Source of the DNA: Tipula vernalis
Lineage: Eukaryota; Arthropoda; Insecta; Diptera; Tipulidae
Direction: 5' to 3'
DNA: 64,000 bases
Assembly (NCBI GenBank): GCA_958295665.1
Contig: OY282558.1
Span: forward strand, 45,012,389 to 45,076,388
Shown here: positions 11,101 to 21,883 of the stretch, one piece after another
How positions within the stretch are numbered: position 1 is the first letter of the stretch
Layout: each line of letters opens with the position of its first letter
The notes under the pieces: model-generated
What the model was told of the DNA's origin: nothing
Seen by the model: the letters and a program-made list of their open reading frames with translations, nothing else
Database searches by the model: none
Translations under genes and position numbers: made by a program

Positions 11101-14100
11101 AACGTCCATAATGTGGATCGTTGTACCGATTGTGGATTGTTTAACGTTATTTTGTTAAAAATAAGAAAAATATTTAATTTGTCAATGTATTGAATATCAA
11201 GAAATATACATTCATATGTTATGTTGCTTGTATTAGTTTTTTGGCGGGATAACTGTAATATTACTATTCATTTTATCCTTTAGTTGTTCATCGCATCGCA
11301 GGTGTGAAGCATTAAGTGCTGTAACTGATTTTTGATTATACATTTCTTAAGGAAAGTGCAATGATAAAATAAGGTTTTAAGGTCGTGTAATTTATATTTT
11401 TCGTGATTTTTATTAGTTAAAGGTAAGTAATTAATCATTGTTTAACATTATTTGTAGCAAAAAATGACTGTTTAATCTAAATTAAGTAGATCCACATTAT
11501 GTACGTTATTTTTTCGCACTTGCCCAAATGCGGATCGTATGATCCACTTTATGTTCATTACTTATATATTTTAAATTCAAATTTTTATATTAATAATAAC
11601 AATTAAAGTACAAAATCTAAATTTATATTATGTGTTACTAATGCTATTTTGAGATGAGCTAATTTGGATCTAGATTTTTTCAATAATATTCCTGTTTTTG
11701 GAAAGTAATGTTAATTAAAAACAGAAATAATTTTAGTCTTAGATGGGAAAGTTAATCGATAAAAAATGTATTAAATTAAGCAAAAAGGGTAGGTCCAATT
11801 TAGATCAACTTATTTTTCTAATATTGTGTGATTAATATTACATTCTGGATAATATTTATTAACCATATTTAATAAAAATTATCATTTTTACAAAATTGTA
11901 ATGATGTTTCAAATGCGGATCGCGTGATCCGAATTAGGTGCTGCAAGGGAAGTATTTTGTACTTAAAGGAGATCGTGTTAATCAATTTTTTTTTTTTTAG
12001 ATTGATGATTAAAAATAATTAAAATAAACCATAGAATGACAACTAAAAATAGTGAGGGAGCTAAAGCGAATTTTAATATTGCCTTAAAAAGTGCCTTAGA
12101 AGCTTTAAAGAATGGTATGACTGTTCATACGGCCAGTAAAACTTTCGATGTTCCCAAAACAACATTATACAACCACTTCAAAAAGAATCTAAGCGCTGAT
12201 GTAAAACAAGGGGCACCAAGTGTTTTTTCTAAAGAACAGGAGGGACATCTATGATCGAAAGATATTTTATTAGATTCTGTGCAATTACTTGCTAAAGATT
12301 TGCAAATTGCATACAAATTTAGAGGCAGTAGACCAGGTAAATAAGTCTCAATTAATACTACATTCCAGTCCGTCTTATAATATAATTTTTCCTGATAGGT
12401 CGCCACTGGTACGAAGGTTTTTTGAAAAGAAACCCTTTAGTTTCTAAAAGGGTTTCGCAATATTTAATTAAAAGTCGTGCACAAGTTACCGAACATAAAA
12501 TAAAAGAATGGTTCACCGAAATTACAGTTTACCTGGAAGCAAACGGATATTTATCTATATTCGATCATCCGGAGCGTATCTTCAATTGTGGCGAAACCGC
12601 ATTTTTTTTAAGTCCAAAAGAAAATTCTGTTTTAGCCAATGACGAAAAAGAAAATGTAACAACACTTGTCATGGGCAATGCACTATAGGGAAACTTGGTC
12701 CCCCAATGGTGGTTTTATCGTATAAGAGAAGTTCTGTTAGTGTAGCTAAATTTATGCCAGCCAGTTGGGGAGTTGGAAGAAGCGTTTCGGGTTGGATGAC
12801 AGGGGAATAGTTTTTTGAGTACATAGCCAATATATTTTTCCCTTGGCTAATAAACAATAATATACAATTTCCAGTTGTACTTTTTGTGGATGGCATATAT
12901 GACATTAAATCTGAGCCAGTTTTGCAGCGAGAACAGAATCATATTGATTGCTCTTCTACCCAACTCCACATCAATACTGCAACCAATGGATGTGGCTTAT
13001 TTCCATCTTTTGAAACAAGAATGGAGAATAGCAGTTAAAAAGTGGCGCATGGAAAATAATGGCGTAAAAATGCGCCGGGAAGATTTTGCTCCATTGCTAT
13101 GAACAATTTTAAATATTCCTTGCTTCGAAAATAATTTGAGCAACGGATTTAAAACTTGTGGTTTGTGCCATTTCGACTCCAACGCGATAAATTATAGTAA
13201 ACTGCTTAGCAATAAAGGTCAAGTACTACAATCTAAGGAGACGGGAACAAATAAATTAGTACAAAATAATCTCGAACAACTTCAGCGATATTTAGGAATT
13301 GAAAAACTGATTAACTTCGAGAAGTCGTTCTCATGTAATTCCTGGAATGGCGATATAATAGATACCGACGGCACAGTAACGGTTGACAATGAACCTCACA
13401 CACCAATCAAATTAGTGGAAAATCCAATCAATAAAAACTTACCGACTCCGTTCAAACAAAATTTAATTTGGCAATCACCTGCAGACTCAATTCCAACAAA
13501 GAAAAAAAAAAACTACCAGCAGTAGTATCCTCTGAACAGTGGATTAAATATACTCAGTTGAAATTTTTATAGGAGAGCTAAGAGTTGATGTTGAACTTAA
13601 AATTCAACAGTATGTAATTGTGAAATATAACAGTGAGTTCTTCCCCGGAATCATTGAAGATAAAAAAAATGACGAATACTTCGTAAAAGTAATGTGCATG
13701 TCGGGCAATAACTGGAGATGGCCTGACAAAGATGATGTTTGCTGGTACAACAAGACTGATGTTATCCAGCCCATACCGGAACCAGAACTAATTAACGCGA
13801 GAGGAGTTTATTCTGTTCCGCAAATTAAATCGGTCCGTGATAGCAACTAAATTAAAAAATTATTTAGGTTTAAGTAAAATTTTTTGTATAAAAAGTGAAT
13901 TACCTAGGTTTCAGTTTAGTTTTTTTTTTGTGATATGTATTAAGTTACGCATATATTTCAGAGTTTTTGTATTACCAAATACCAAAGTCAATTTGTATAT
14001 GATATTACCTATATTTATTTTATTTTTTGAATTATGTGAGCATTGATATTATTATTTAAGCACCACATTTAATATAGAAACCGTCAAACCCTTAAGTTTT

Positions 14101-14126
14101 TATTAGCGATCCGCAATTGGGACATT
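11101..14126 (+). mobile_element. pogo/Tigger-like DNA transposon (3026 bp) with TA target duplication
   Basis: The left end is AACGTCCATAATGTGGATCG and the right end (reverse complement) is AATGTCCCAATTGCGGATCG, an imperfect TIR of about 24 bp. TA dinucleotides flank both ends (11099-11100 and 14127-14128), the duplication expected for the Tc1/mariner/pogo superfamily. Subterminal copies of the GCGGATCRYRTGATCC motif occur near 11529 and 11914, possibly transposase-binding repeats. It carries a broken pogo-type transposase gene with a retained intron. It is inserted in the jockey RT fragment, whose reading resumes right after the right TA. Confidence 0.85.
12036..13849 (+). pseudogene. pogo/Tigger transposase with one recognisable intron, disabled
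   Basis: Starts MTTKNSEGAKANFNIALKS; residues 1-60 form a psq-type helix-turn-helix (TASKTFDVPKTTLYNHFKK). After in-frame stops near 12253 comes an exon end GACCAG|GTAAAT at 12336 and an acceptor CCTGATAG at 12398. Removing these 62 bases restores the CENP-B-like region (RHWYEGFLKRNPLVSKR). The DDE core follows: FNCGETAF where FNxDE is usual (the first catalytic D is replaced), VVLFVDGH, and LLPNSTSILQPMDVAYF. The C-terminal part, 13136-13849, includes a W-P-x-x-D-x-x-WY module (NWRWPDKDDVCWYNK). Several stops (12686, 12808, 12900, 13100, 13523) disable it. Known family role: cut-and-paste transposition. This copy is inactive. Confidence 0.85.
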
Positions 14127-14330
14127 TACTATTTCAGTTGTATTCATCCCCATTTTACCTACTTACATCCAATTTGGGGAGCTTTATCAATATCAAAGTT
14201 AAATGAAATTTCTGTTCAGTTAATTACATATACTATTTGTTAAAAAATATGTCGATTCAAAATCTAGCAAAACAAGTGTATATAATTTACCTTTATCGAT
14301 AGCCCTACGAACATCATCACTAATCTGGAG

Positions 14331-14500
14331 TAAAGCAGTGGTGGAGCTTTATCAGAAGGCAATGTGGGATTGAACATTTTAGGAAAATATCTTACTTTGA
14401 CAGCCTTCTAACTTAAATTTCTGGTATAGTACAGTACTTCTTGTACGTTTCCACCTTTGATAAATGAATTTACTTAGTTTAATAATATTTAGAATGTCTA
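14331..14500. other. Remnant DNA between LINE fragment and MITE
   Basis: It may hold more of the LINE tail. Nothing specific is recognisable. The last 7 bases ATGTCTA (14494-14500) are repeated at the other side of the MITE. Confidence 0.3.
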
Positions 14501-14762
14501 TAGTAGTGTTTTTTTATTCGCTCCGGATAGCTGCTATCGAGAGCCGTCATTTTTCTATGCCTAAATTTAAATTTAACGCGCTATTTATTGGTAAACTAAA
14601 CTTATTTAACATCAAACTATCATTTTTAATTCAATTGCATAGCAAAAACATCATATAAAAAATATTTGGCTCTACCTATTTATACGGAGCGCTATCGGGA
14701 GCCATTTTTTATATGACGGCTCTCGATAGCAGCTATCCGGAGCGAATAAAAAAACACTACAT
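14501..14762. mobile_element. 262-bp palindromic MITE, ends about 48 bp
   Basis: Terminal inverted repeats of about 45-48 bp are nearly perfect (GTAGTGTTTTTTTATTCGCT then CCGGATAGCTGCTATCGAGA, ending in GCCGTCAT). The element is flanked by direct 7-bp repeats ATGTCTA (14494-14500 and 14763-14769). The inner half contains a second inverted motif (CTATCGGGAGCC). It is non-coding. A diverged relative lies at 23634-23799, so this is a repeated family. Confidence 0.85.
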
Positions 14763-16372
14763 ATGTCTAACCAAGGTGGCTTAGACGTTTTAATTTTAAT
14801 CGATTTTAGAGAAAGAAACGCTTCAAGAAATCATAGGTGTTAGAGAAAACAAGATAGATTGCAGATCTAACAATACTTAGTATAGTCAATAGTCAATTTG
14901 TTAATACTGCATTTGGGTTCATAAATCGCGTTAAAAAATAAACAACGATTACCACAGTATACCGACGACATTATTAAGAAGTATCTGTTAAAAAACAAGT
15001 ACCCAATATTTCTGTTTAATCGGTATAACCAAATCAACCATGTACATAATACAATTAATAGTAATAATAATAATTTATTATGTATTTCGGAAACTTTACA
15101 TAATTTCAACATAAATTGTCAAATTATTTTTTCGGCTTCTAATCCACTTATAAAAATATTTAGTCAACCGAAAGACCATTGTCGCTCCGATCCCACTTGG
15201 TATAGTTGATTCCTTGTGACCGCTGTACTCAGAAATATGTTCGCACTATGAAACAATTATTCGAATAAGTCAGCACAAATATGATACTATACCTAGTAAG
15301 AAATCCTTAACCTCAACATTGTGTCACTACTCATACGATACTAGACAAAGGTTTGAATTTCCCCAAGTAAAAATTTTCGAGTATGAAAATTCTACGAGAA
15401 TCGTGTTTCAGTAATCAAGAAATTCTGGTTACCAAAAAAAGGTCCGAACAACCAAATATTTTTGGAATGTTTTGACTTGTACCAAAAATATTTGTGAGGC
15501 CGAATACTAAATTCTCTGTTGCTAAAATTATTGTACGTATGATTGTCACTTGAAATGTAGACCTGAAGAAGTTACGAAACAAATCGAAACATTGAGTAAA
15601 TGAAAATTCTTTTATTTATTGGCTGTAAACACAGAAGTAGTTTATTGATTGATTACACATCCAGACGTTAGAAGAATATGCACAATTTAAAAATTAATGG
15701 CGCCTTGATTCACTTAGCCAGAACCAATACCTAATTTGTCATTGATTCCTTTCTTTCAATATTCATTTTTTTGTGAAAGTCTGATCTAATCTGCTAAATA
15801 CACAAATCTCACTCAGTCATATAGTATTTGTTTACGCAGGTTTTCGGCACGTTTATTCAAGTTCTGATAAATTTGTTCAGCAGACTAATAATGTTTTATT
15901 TCTAATTATTTTATGGAAAATACTTACATACAGTTTTAGATTAATTTAATCTAAAATAACCTAATCAATATGCTATACTAAATGTTTTCATATTTATCTA
16001 ACAAAAGTGGTTTAATAATATTTTTTTATCTGGGTCAAGACGCGCCCGACGGTGTTCGATAAGAAATTAGAAATTCCTGGACTCTGGATTACGAATAATT
16101 AATAGTCTTCAATGCGATACAGGCAAAAACTGCACTTGAATTTCTCGAGCAATTACATTTGGTAATTTACACATTATGATTATTAAACACTATTACTATA
16201 ATAATTGTTTGACACAACTTTTATAATTTGTTTGTATCGTGACAACAAGAAAAACGACAAATAAAAGTATTTCCACTATTAACCACTTTAAGAGAAAATA
16301 GCGCGCGTTTAATTCGTCACACAAAATAGCACCAAGATAGTTACAAAAAAGAAAATAATGCAATCATCTTAC
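14763..16372. other. AT-rich intronic DNA
   Basis: No gene or clear element. A stretch at about 15563-15605 (CCTGAAGAAGTTACGAAAC...) resembles the kind of tail seen in some retroelements, but nothing around it supports a call. Confidence 0.4.
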
Positions 16373-16453
16373 CCTTCGATTTCGATTAACTTTATATGCC
16401 GACCTTGCACGACGAGGCTTCAAAGTTTTCTTCAAATTAACCATTTTCTTCAT
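16373..16453 (-). CDS. Ca-beta: Ca-beta alternative first coding exon, short basic N-terminus (type 2)
   Basis: The ATG at 16453 opens 27 codons, beginning MKKMVNLKKTLKPRRARS and ending VNRNRR, with donor AGG|GTAAGA in phase 0. It is strongly basic and similar in layout to the exon at 4784-4861, so probably a duplicated first exon. It can splice to the SH3 exon 14 kb downstream. If used, it yields a beta subunit with a lysine/arginine-rich head; a basic head could interact with acidic membrane lipids, but that is inference. Confidence 0.72.
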
Positions 16454-17842
16454 TGTAACGTGTAACAACAACAGAAAATACTATAATCCAAACGAGTCAC
16501 GTGCTGAAAATTTTTTTAATTGCAAAAAAAAAAATTTTCACACACAATTTTCTTTTATAACAAAAATGACGATCAATGATCGTGCTTATTATATTTTTAC
16601 AATTTTCTTTTTACAACTTTTCACAAGTTTTATTTAATTTATTAACGATATTTTACACCCACAGACCACAATAAAAAATAGAAACGAAGAACTAATAAAT
16701 TTTATAATTTTAAACCAATTTTATGCATAATAGATTTTCCAAATTTTCACTTCTCACACACAAAATACTATGAGTTTTTACTTTTCTTTTCTTTTTTTAA
16801 GTAACGTATAGACCCAGACTTGTGATATAAATAAAAATTGAAAAGATAATGAAAATAATTACATTGGTAAGTGACAGAGAGGAAAAATCATAAGAGAGAG
16901 AAGGAGAGAGAAAGAGAATGGAAAATTAAAAGAATTCTATTGTTTTTCACAAAGATCATTCACAATTTTCTACTGTAAGTTATCGTTACGTACACGTATA
17001 TATTATTAGGTAGGAGATGTGAACCGTTTCCTGTTATAGTTATATATGTATATGCGTGGTGCAAACATACATCTTAAATATTTTAAACAGGAAATGAAAT
17101 AAAGCCGCCATACTTAAGTGTTTACGCCAAAAAATGAAAAATAATAAAATATACATAATTATTCTATTTTTATATGTATCTACAGACACACAAAAAACCA
17201 TGAGATAAATTGAGCAGAAGGGATTTTTTCCGAAAATAAATAAATAAATGTTTCAAGTGAAAATTTTACTTATATTTTGCGTCACTTGATAAATAAAACA
17301 AAAGAAATTTGTAATCAAAATAAACAAAATATTAATTTGGTATGATGACGGTTTAAAACCACAATAAAAAATGATCAACAAGGGAAAATTACTACTAAAA
17401 GTTTGATGTTTCGTTGTTGCGCTATTTGCCGCTAGATGGGAGTGCAATGCATAAAAAATATTTTGGTACATGCGCGTTTAAGCTTTTGTAGGTTTTTTTT
17501 TTTTTTTGTATTTATTTATAAACCAAAACAATCTGTTGACGATATTGTATCATTTCTTTTACGATGAAATGGTCGCGTAATTAGGTGAAATTACGATTAA
17601 TTCTTGTATCTGTTTAATGTTTGTAAATTTTTATAAGTAGTTTGTGGAATTTTGGATGATTAATGTGAATAAAATTTCTGAGACATTACACCAACACGTT
17701 ATTTTGGATGGTAATGTTCTGTAGAATTTGTATACTTCAAAATTTAAAATCGGATTTTTGGATTACTTAACAAGTGAATACAGATAACATAGAAACAGAA
17801 GATAAATATCTATTAATTTGTATGCTGTTAAAATGAGCTTAC
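16454..17842. other. Upstream/intronic region of Ca-beta with GA-rich patch
   Basis: AT-rich. A purine-rich patch (GAGAGAG/GGAGAG) lies at about 16874-16920, and a run of T at 17491-17506. GAGA-type sequences are common in fly promoters, so this could belong to the promoter of the 16373-16453 exon (inference). No gene seen. Confidence 0.4.
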
Positions 17843-17863
17843 CTGAAGAAAATTTTTGTCCAT
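17843..17863 (-). CDS. Ca-beta: Ca-beta alternative first coding exon, seven-residue N-terminus MDKNFLQ
   Basis: The ATG at 17863 gives MDKNFLQ, then CAG|GTAAGC, a strong donor, in phase 0 for the SH3 exon. An upstream ATG at about 17898 (MALFSPGNCK) reads in another frame and reaches the same donor in phase 2, which would not continue into the SH3 frame. It is therefore either an upstream ORF or not used. The exon is too short for normal ORF finding; the call rests on the donor, the phase and its agreement with the other first exons. Confidence 0.6.
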
Positions 17864-19342
17864 ACGTGTTTACAGTTTCCTGGGCTGAATAGCGCCATGG
17901 CGGGTGTTGTTATTAGTAGTGGAAAAATTAAGACAAAAATATTAACCGCCAGTACGGCAAAGGGTGATTCATAACTGAAAGCGAAAATGATTTGCTTTTT
18001 ACAAAATCATTAAAATTAGTCGAAAATGAAAAATAAAATTTTGCCTAACGGGCATTTTTTACAAGAGCCGAAATTAGTTAAGTAAATTTGTCTCCCGATT
18101 CTGACGTAAAGTCACTTAAAAACAGTCTTACCTAAGACTATTTCGGTTAGTTAGGACCTTTTTCTTAGTTAAGACTGATTTCGTATTCTATAAGCACTTA
18201 GTCTTAGCTGACGTTTAATTAAGACTGTTACATTCAGAATACCAATATTGTCATTAGACTTAAAAAAAATGGCTTCCCAAAAACGTCTTAGCTAACACAG
18301 TCTTAATAATAGTAGAATGGAGGAAAGGCGGAATGGAGGAAATTCATGATTTACATATATTTAATCGGATTCGTGTTTATGTAAAGTTTTTTCTTAAGGC
18401 AAGCACATAAGCTTGTCGCGAATTTACCTTAAGATTTTCAGACAGTTGATCCCTATCTGCCCGATGATTTTCTAACGCTTTAAGAAGGTTGCAAGTATCG
18501 GTAATTTTTCCAGTGGCTATAAACACTATCCTGGCATTATGTAGGCGGTTGGTGAGCGTCGTTAGATTTGTCAGATCAAATTATTTGCAACAAGACGAAT
18601 TTCGCCTTTGGCAATGGCTGCCTTAATACCCCACTTACTCGTATACCAAAATGTAACGAGAAATATATAAAATGCTTATTATTTAGAGTTATCCAACAAG
18701 AACAAACATTTTGAACACACCCCCGACTTTTCAAACTCGAAGTTACAAAATTTCACAAACACAGTTCGTAAAACTCGTAGTATTTTTAACTGTAATGTGG
18801 CTTCTTCTCGTAACAAAATTGTCGCATCTGCCACGCTGAAAATTTAAGAGAAATTGTCGAAAAACTCACCAATTCACAAATGGTGGCAGTTTGGTGAGTT
18901 TTGAAAATGCAACTGACACCACTGTTACAGTGAATGAATTACATTATACCGAATGTTGCTATCTGATTGTAAATGGTCTATTATTGATACATTGAATGTG
19001 GATGATATTTATTTTCAGCAGGATGGTTTTACGTACCACACAAGTCTAGAAACAATGCGTCTTTATGCAAAATTTCGATTAAAATGCATTATTTGTGAAA
19101 ATGGAACGAAAAACTAAAATGAAAAACGACGAATTTTATTTCTCTAAGAATTTTAAAGAGAGTATGGACGACGACAATGGGGCGATGAATACGCAATGTG
19201 GGGTCTAGCAATGTGCTGAAAAGCAACCAACCATCGTTGAGATAAAATTTCGAGCAAGAGAAATCTGTATTTAACACCAAATTATCGCTATAAATAGGTC
19301 AATGTAAGCAGACATTTTTTGTAACAATTGAGTAAAGGCTCA
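17864..19342. other. Intronic DNA with decayed transposon pieces
   Basis: At 18100-18310 the motif TAAGACT/AGTCTTA recurs in both orientations (for example CAGTCTTACCTAAGACT), as in ends of Harbinger-like elements. On the minus strand 18430-18590 reads open and coding-like (LTTLTNRLHNARIVFIATGK, then LENHRADRDQLSENLK), source unknown. No intact gene. Confidence 0.4.
18992..19116 (+). pseudogene. Mariner/Tc1-family transposase fragment (QQDG segment)
   Basis: About 40 open codons contain VDDIYFQQDGFTYHTSLETM. The QQDGxxxHT block around the second catalytic Asp is typical of insect mariner-like transposases (QQDGATCHT in several families). The flanking sequence is too decayed to find the rest of the DDE domain or TIRs. 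Confidence 0.55.
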
Positions 19343-19890
19343 ACCAGCGAAAAATTTTAAACTTGAGAAGTTTAGTGGAACGATTGCATTATTTTTCGAC
19401 ATTTGATTTCCACCAAACTTTTTTCCTTCTAATGAAATAAACTTGAATATTTTAAACTGTTTGGTTGGCAACCAAAATGGGCCCCAATGGGTTTGTAATT
19501 CATAAACACGAAACACAAAATTTTTTAATTTTTTCCATTTACAAAAAAATCGGCAGAAAAATGTTGCTAAATTAGCGAATAAATTAATACCACCGTAAAA
19601 CCTACAGAAATAAAATTTAAATTTATAAATATAAAAAAAAAACGCATGAAATACAAATCTTTGCATCTACCGCATCAAAAATTTATTTGGATTTGACATT
19701 TATTTCTTAAGTTTGGACGCAAAATCGCGCATTCTTAAATTTTCTTAATTGACAGATCTAATTTAACGAAGCTTCGTTAAATTTCTTAAGTGACGTTAAT
19801 TTTTCGCTAGGCGAGAATACAGAAATCCTATCTACCGCATTCTTAGGTTTTGTTAATTCTTAATTTTTAAGTTTATAATTTTTCGCTGGT
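19343..19890. mobile_element. 548-bp non-coding element with ACCAGCGAAAAATT ends
   Basis: The left end is ACCAGCGAAAAATTTTAAAC and the right end (reverse complement) is ACCAGCGAAAAATTATAAAC, inverted repeats of about 22 bp. The dinucleotide CA abuts both ends (19341-19342 and 19891-19892). The right third contains repeated CTACCGCAT...TTCTTAA motifs and a second copy of TTTTTCGCTAG at about 19802. There is no transposase. The superfamily is unknown. Confidence 0.65.
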
Positions 19891-20307
19891 CACCACTTAA
19901 GCCGGGAGAATAATTGAATTAATTTACCAAGAAAATTCCGATTCTGGTGTTCTGTGTCGGATTTTGAGGTTCCACGTTTATTCTGCGGTTTATTGTTTTC
20001 CATTCAAAATTGAATTTCCATTTTCCAGAATTCCATATGAGCGTGAAAATTTAAGTCAATAGAACAATATATGTTTCCGAGTTTATCACGCAAAAAAAAA
20101 ACGAAATTAAACTCAGAAACTAACTTTTTTTACGAATATTTCCCGACTTTTAATTTCTTTTCCTGCAAATTAAAATTAATCCAACTCCAACGACTTTATT
20201 TCGGGGATCCTCTATAGTTATACGTAACTATAAAGATTTAAAAACAACACATTATACTCTATCACCCAAAGTTATACCACTAAAAGCTTCTAAAAAATTA
20301 TGACATA
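19891..20307. other. AT-rich intronic DNA
   Basis: Nothing recognisable; it ends at the TA target duplication (20306-20307) of the Tc1 element. Confidence 0.4.
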
Positions 20308-21881
20308 CACTACAGGCCAAAAGTATTTGGTCGATATGGTTTTTATAACTAAAACAATTTTTTATATAGTTTTAACAAATATATTAATTTATTTCAATTA
20401 ATTTAATTAATTACCAGTACATATCAGCTAATTTATTACAAAAAACAAAGTGAAATATTTAAATTGCACACTCATCGATGTCTTTAATTATTGCGCAACA
20501 TAGACATGGCATTCTATCCAATAATTTATTTAATTGTTCGGATGAAATCTTGTTCCAGGCATCTTGCAATTTTTTGTGGCAAATCTCTCGCCGATGTTGG
20601 GCATGTTTTCCGAAGCTCCCGATCTAACTGATCCCATAAGAGCTCTGTTGGGTTAAGATCGGGCGACTGTAGGGGCCAATTAATTAAATTCAGCTGTCGG
20701 TAGCAAAATTGTTGCTGTAATAATCCTTACACACATTAGATGTGTGCTTGGGATCATTGTCGTGCTGATACGTGAACCCTCGTCCTATTAGTTTTAGTCC
20801 AGATGGGATAGCATGTTTCTCCAAGATCGCAAGATAGCCAAAGCGATCCATTCGACCCGTAATTTCGACCAAATCTCTAACATTGTTGTTACCAAAACAA
20901 CCCCATATCATCACAGAACCACCCACGTGTTTAATTGTAGGAATCATACAGTCTTGGAGCATTTTCTCACCGGGACGACGTCGAACGTAAACTCTTCTTT
21001 TGGATCAAAATATTTCTAATTTTGATTCATCTGACCAAAGGACTTTTCCCCATTGTGACATTTGCCAATTCTGGTGGTACTTTGCTCAATTATGTCTTTT
21101 TTTAAGGTTTGTAATCGAAAAAAGCGGTTTCTTAACAGTAATTCTGCCATTTAACCCGTGATCTGTTAGGCGCCGATTTATCGTAGTCAACGACAATTTA
21201 TTTTCCCGAGCGTTGTTCACTTGCGCTAACATTTGAGGTGCCGTCAACTTCCTATTACGCTTGGATAACATTCCTATATATTCATCCTCCTTCGTAGTGG
21301 TGACCCGAGTTCGCCTATGCCGATATTGGGATGAGTTCTGCCCAGTTTGTTTAAATCGCTTCAGTGTGTATTGTACGGTAGACTTCGGAATTTGAAGTTT
21401 TCGGCCAATTTCGGCATGCGAATGCCCCTCTCTGTGTGGTGTAACAACGGCTGTTCTTAATTCGATCGCCAGTTCGCACTTTCTGCCCATTTTTTATACC
21501 TTTGAAAGGTTTTTTTTATTAAATCAATATAATAATAAATTTATTAACATTTAATACCAGAATTAATTTTAAAAAAATTGTAAATTTAATTTAAATACTC
21601 ACAATTCACAGCAAAAGGTAAAAAAATTATTTACTTTAATATTCACTCACAGATATTTATTTAATAACTAAAATAAATAAGTTTTTTACGCAACAAAATA
21701 TATCGATTTTCAGTATGTTGGTGATTTCTCGAATAATAAACGTTGAAGCATAACAAAATATACATAGATATAAATGCATTTTGACAGGGTGTGTAAGAAA
21801 AATATTCATCGAAAATAGCATTGCAAGTCCTGTGTTTTAATTGAAAAAGACTCATCGACCAAAAACTTTTGGCCTGTAGTG
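20308..21881 (-). mobile_element. Tc1-like DNA transposon, 1574 bp, TA target duplication
   Basis: Inverted ends CACTACAGGCCAAAAGTATT (left) and CACTACAGGCCAAAAGTTTT (right, reverse complement) extend about 28 bp to GGTCGAT, flanked by TA on both sides (20306-20307 and 21882-21883). The length, ends and DD34E-type transposase place it in the Tc1 branch of Tc1/mariner. The transposase is on the minus strand and is broken. Confidence 0.93.
20480..21490 (-). pseudogene. Tc1-type (DD34E) transposase, frameshifted
   Basis: The start MGRKCELAIELRTAVV at 21490 leads a 134-codon open part with a paired-like HTH (HAEIGRKLQIPKSTVQYTLK) and a second HTH with the usual TAPQMLAQVN block. Then, in shifted frames, come WSDESKLEIF (first Asp), GGSVMIWGCFG, QHDNDPKHTS (second Asp) and WPLQSPDLNPTELLW (Glu). 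The parts from 20962 down are separated by frameshifts and stops near 21086 and 20690. All three catalytic residues are present in the DNA, so decay is mainly frame loss. Confidence 0.9.
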
Positions 21882-21883
21882 TA

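Larger units (their letters stand above)
9960..14330 (+). pseudogene. Jockey-type LINE reverse-transcriptase fragment, split by two DNA transposons
   Basis: Three collinear pieces of one decayed reverse transcriptase. Piece 1 (about 10050-10290) has NGVPQGSIL followed by SDWLLCRSEQLNE. Piece 2 (10950-11098) has VNYLGLRISQQLSWSQYADY and then KSKIPPFIGLLK. Piece 3 (14129-14330) has YFSCIHPHFTYLHPIWGAL and then SIALRTSSLIW. These match, in order, the post-YADD, thumb and C-terminal segments of APE-type non-LTR retrotransposons (jockey/CR1/I group). The interruptions coincide exactly with the 653-bp MITE (10294-10946) and the 3026-bp pogo element (11101-14126), so the LINE is older than both. Frameshifts and stops are present. 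The endonuclease domain was not found. Confidence 0.75.

Noticed and set aside
15563..15605. Retroelement tail-like motif CCTGAAGAAGTTACGAAAC
   Set aside because: Isolated motif with no coding or repeat context.
17843..17898. MALFSPG... as the coding start of the 17.8-kb first exon
   Set aside because: It reaches the donor in phase 2 and would shift the SH3 exon out of frame; MDKNFLQ is in the correct phase.
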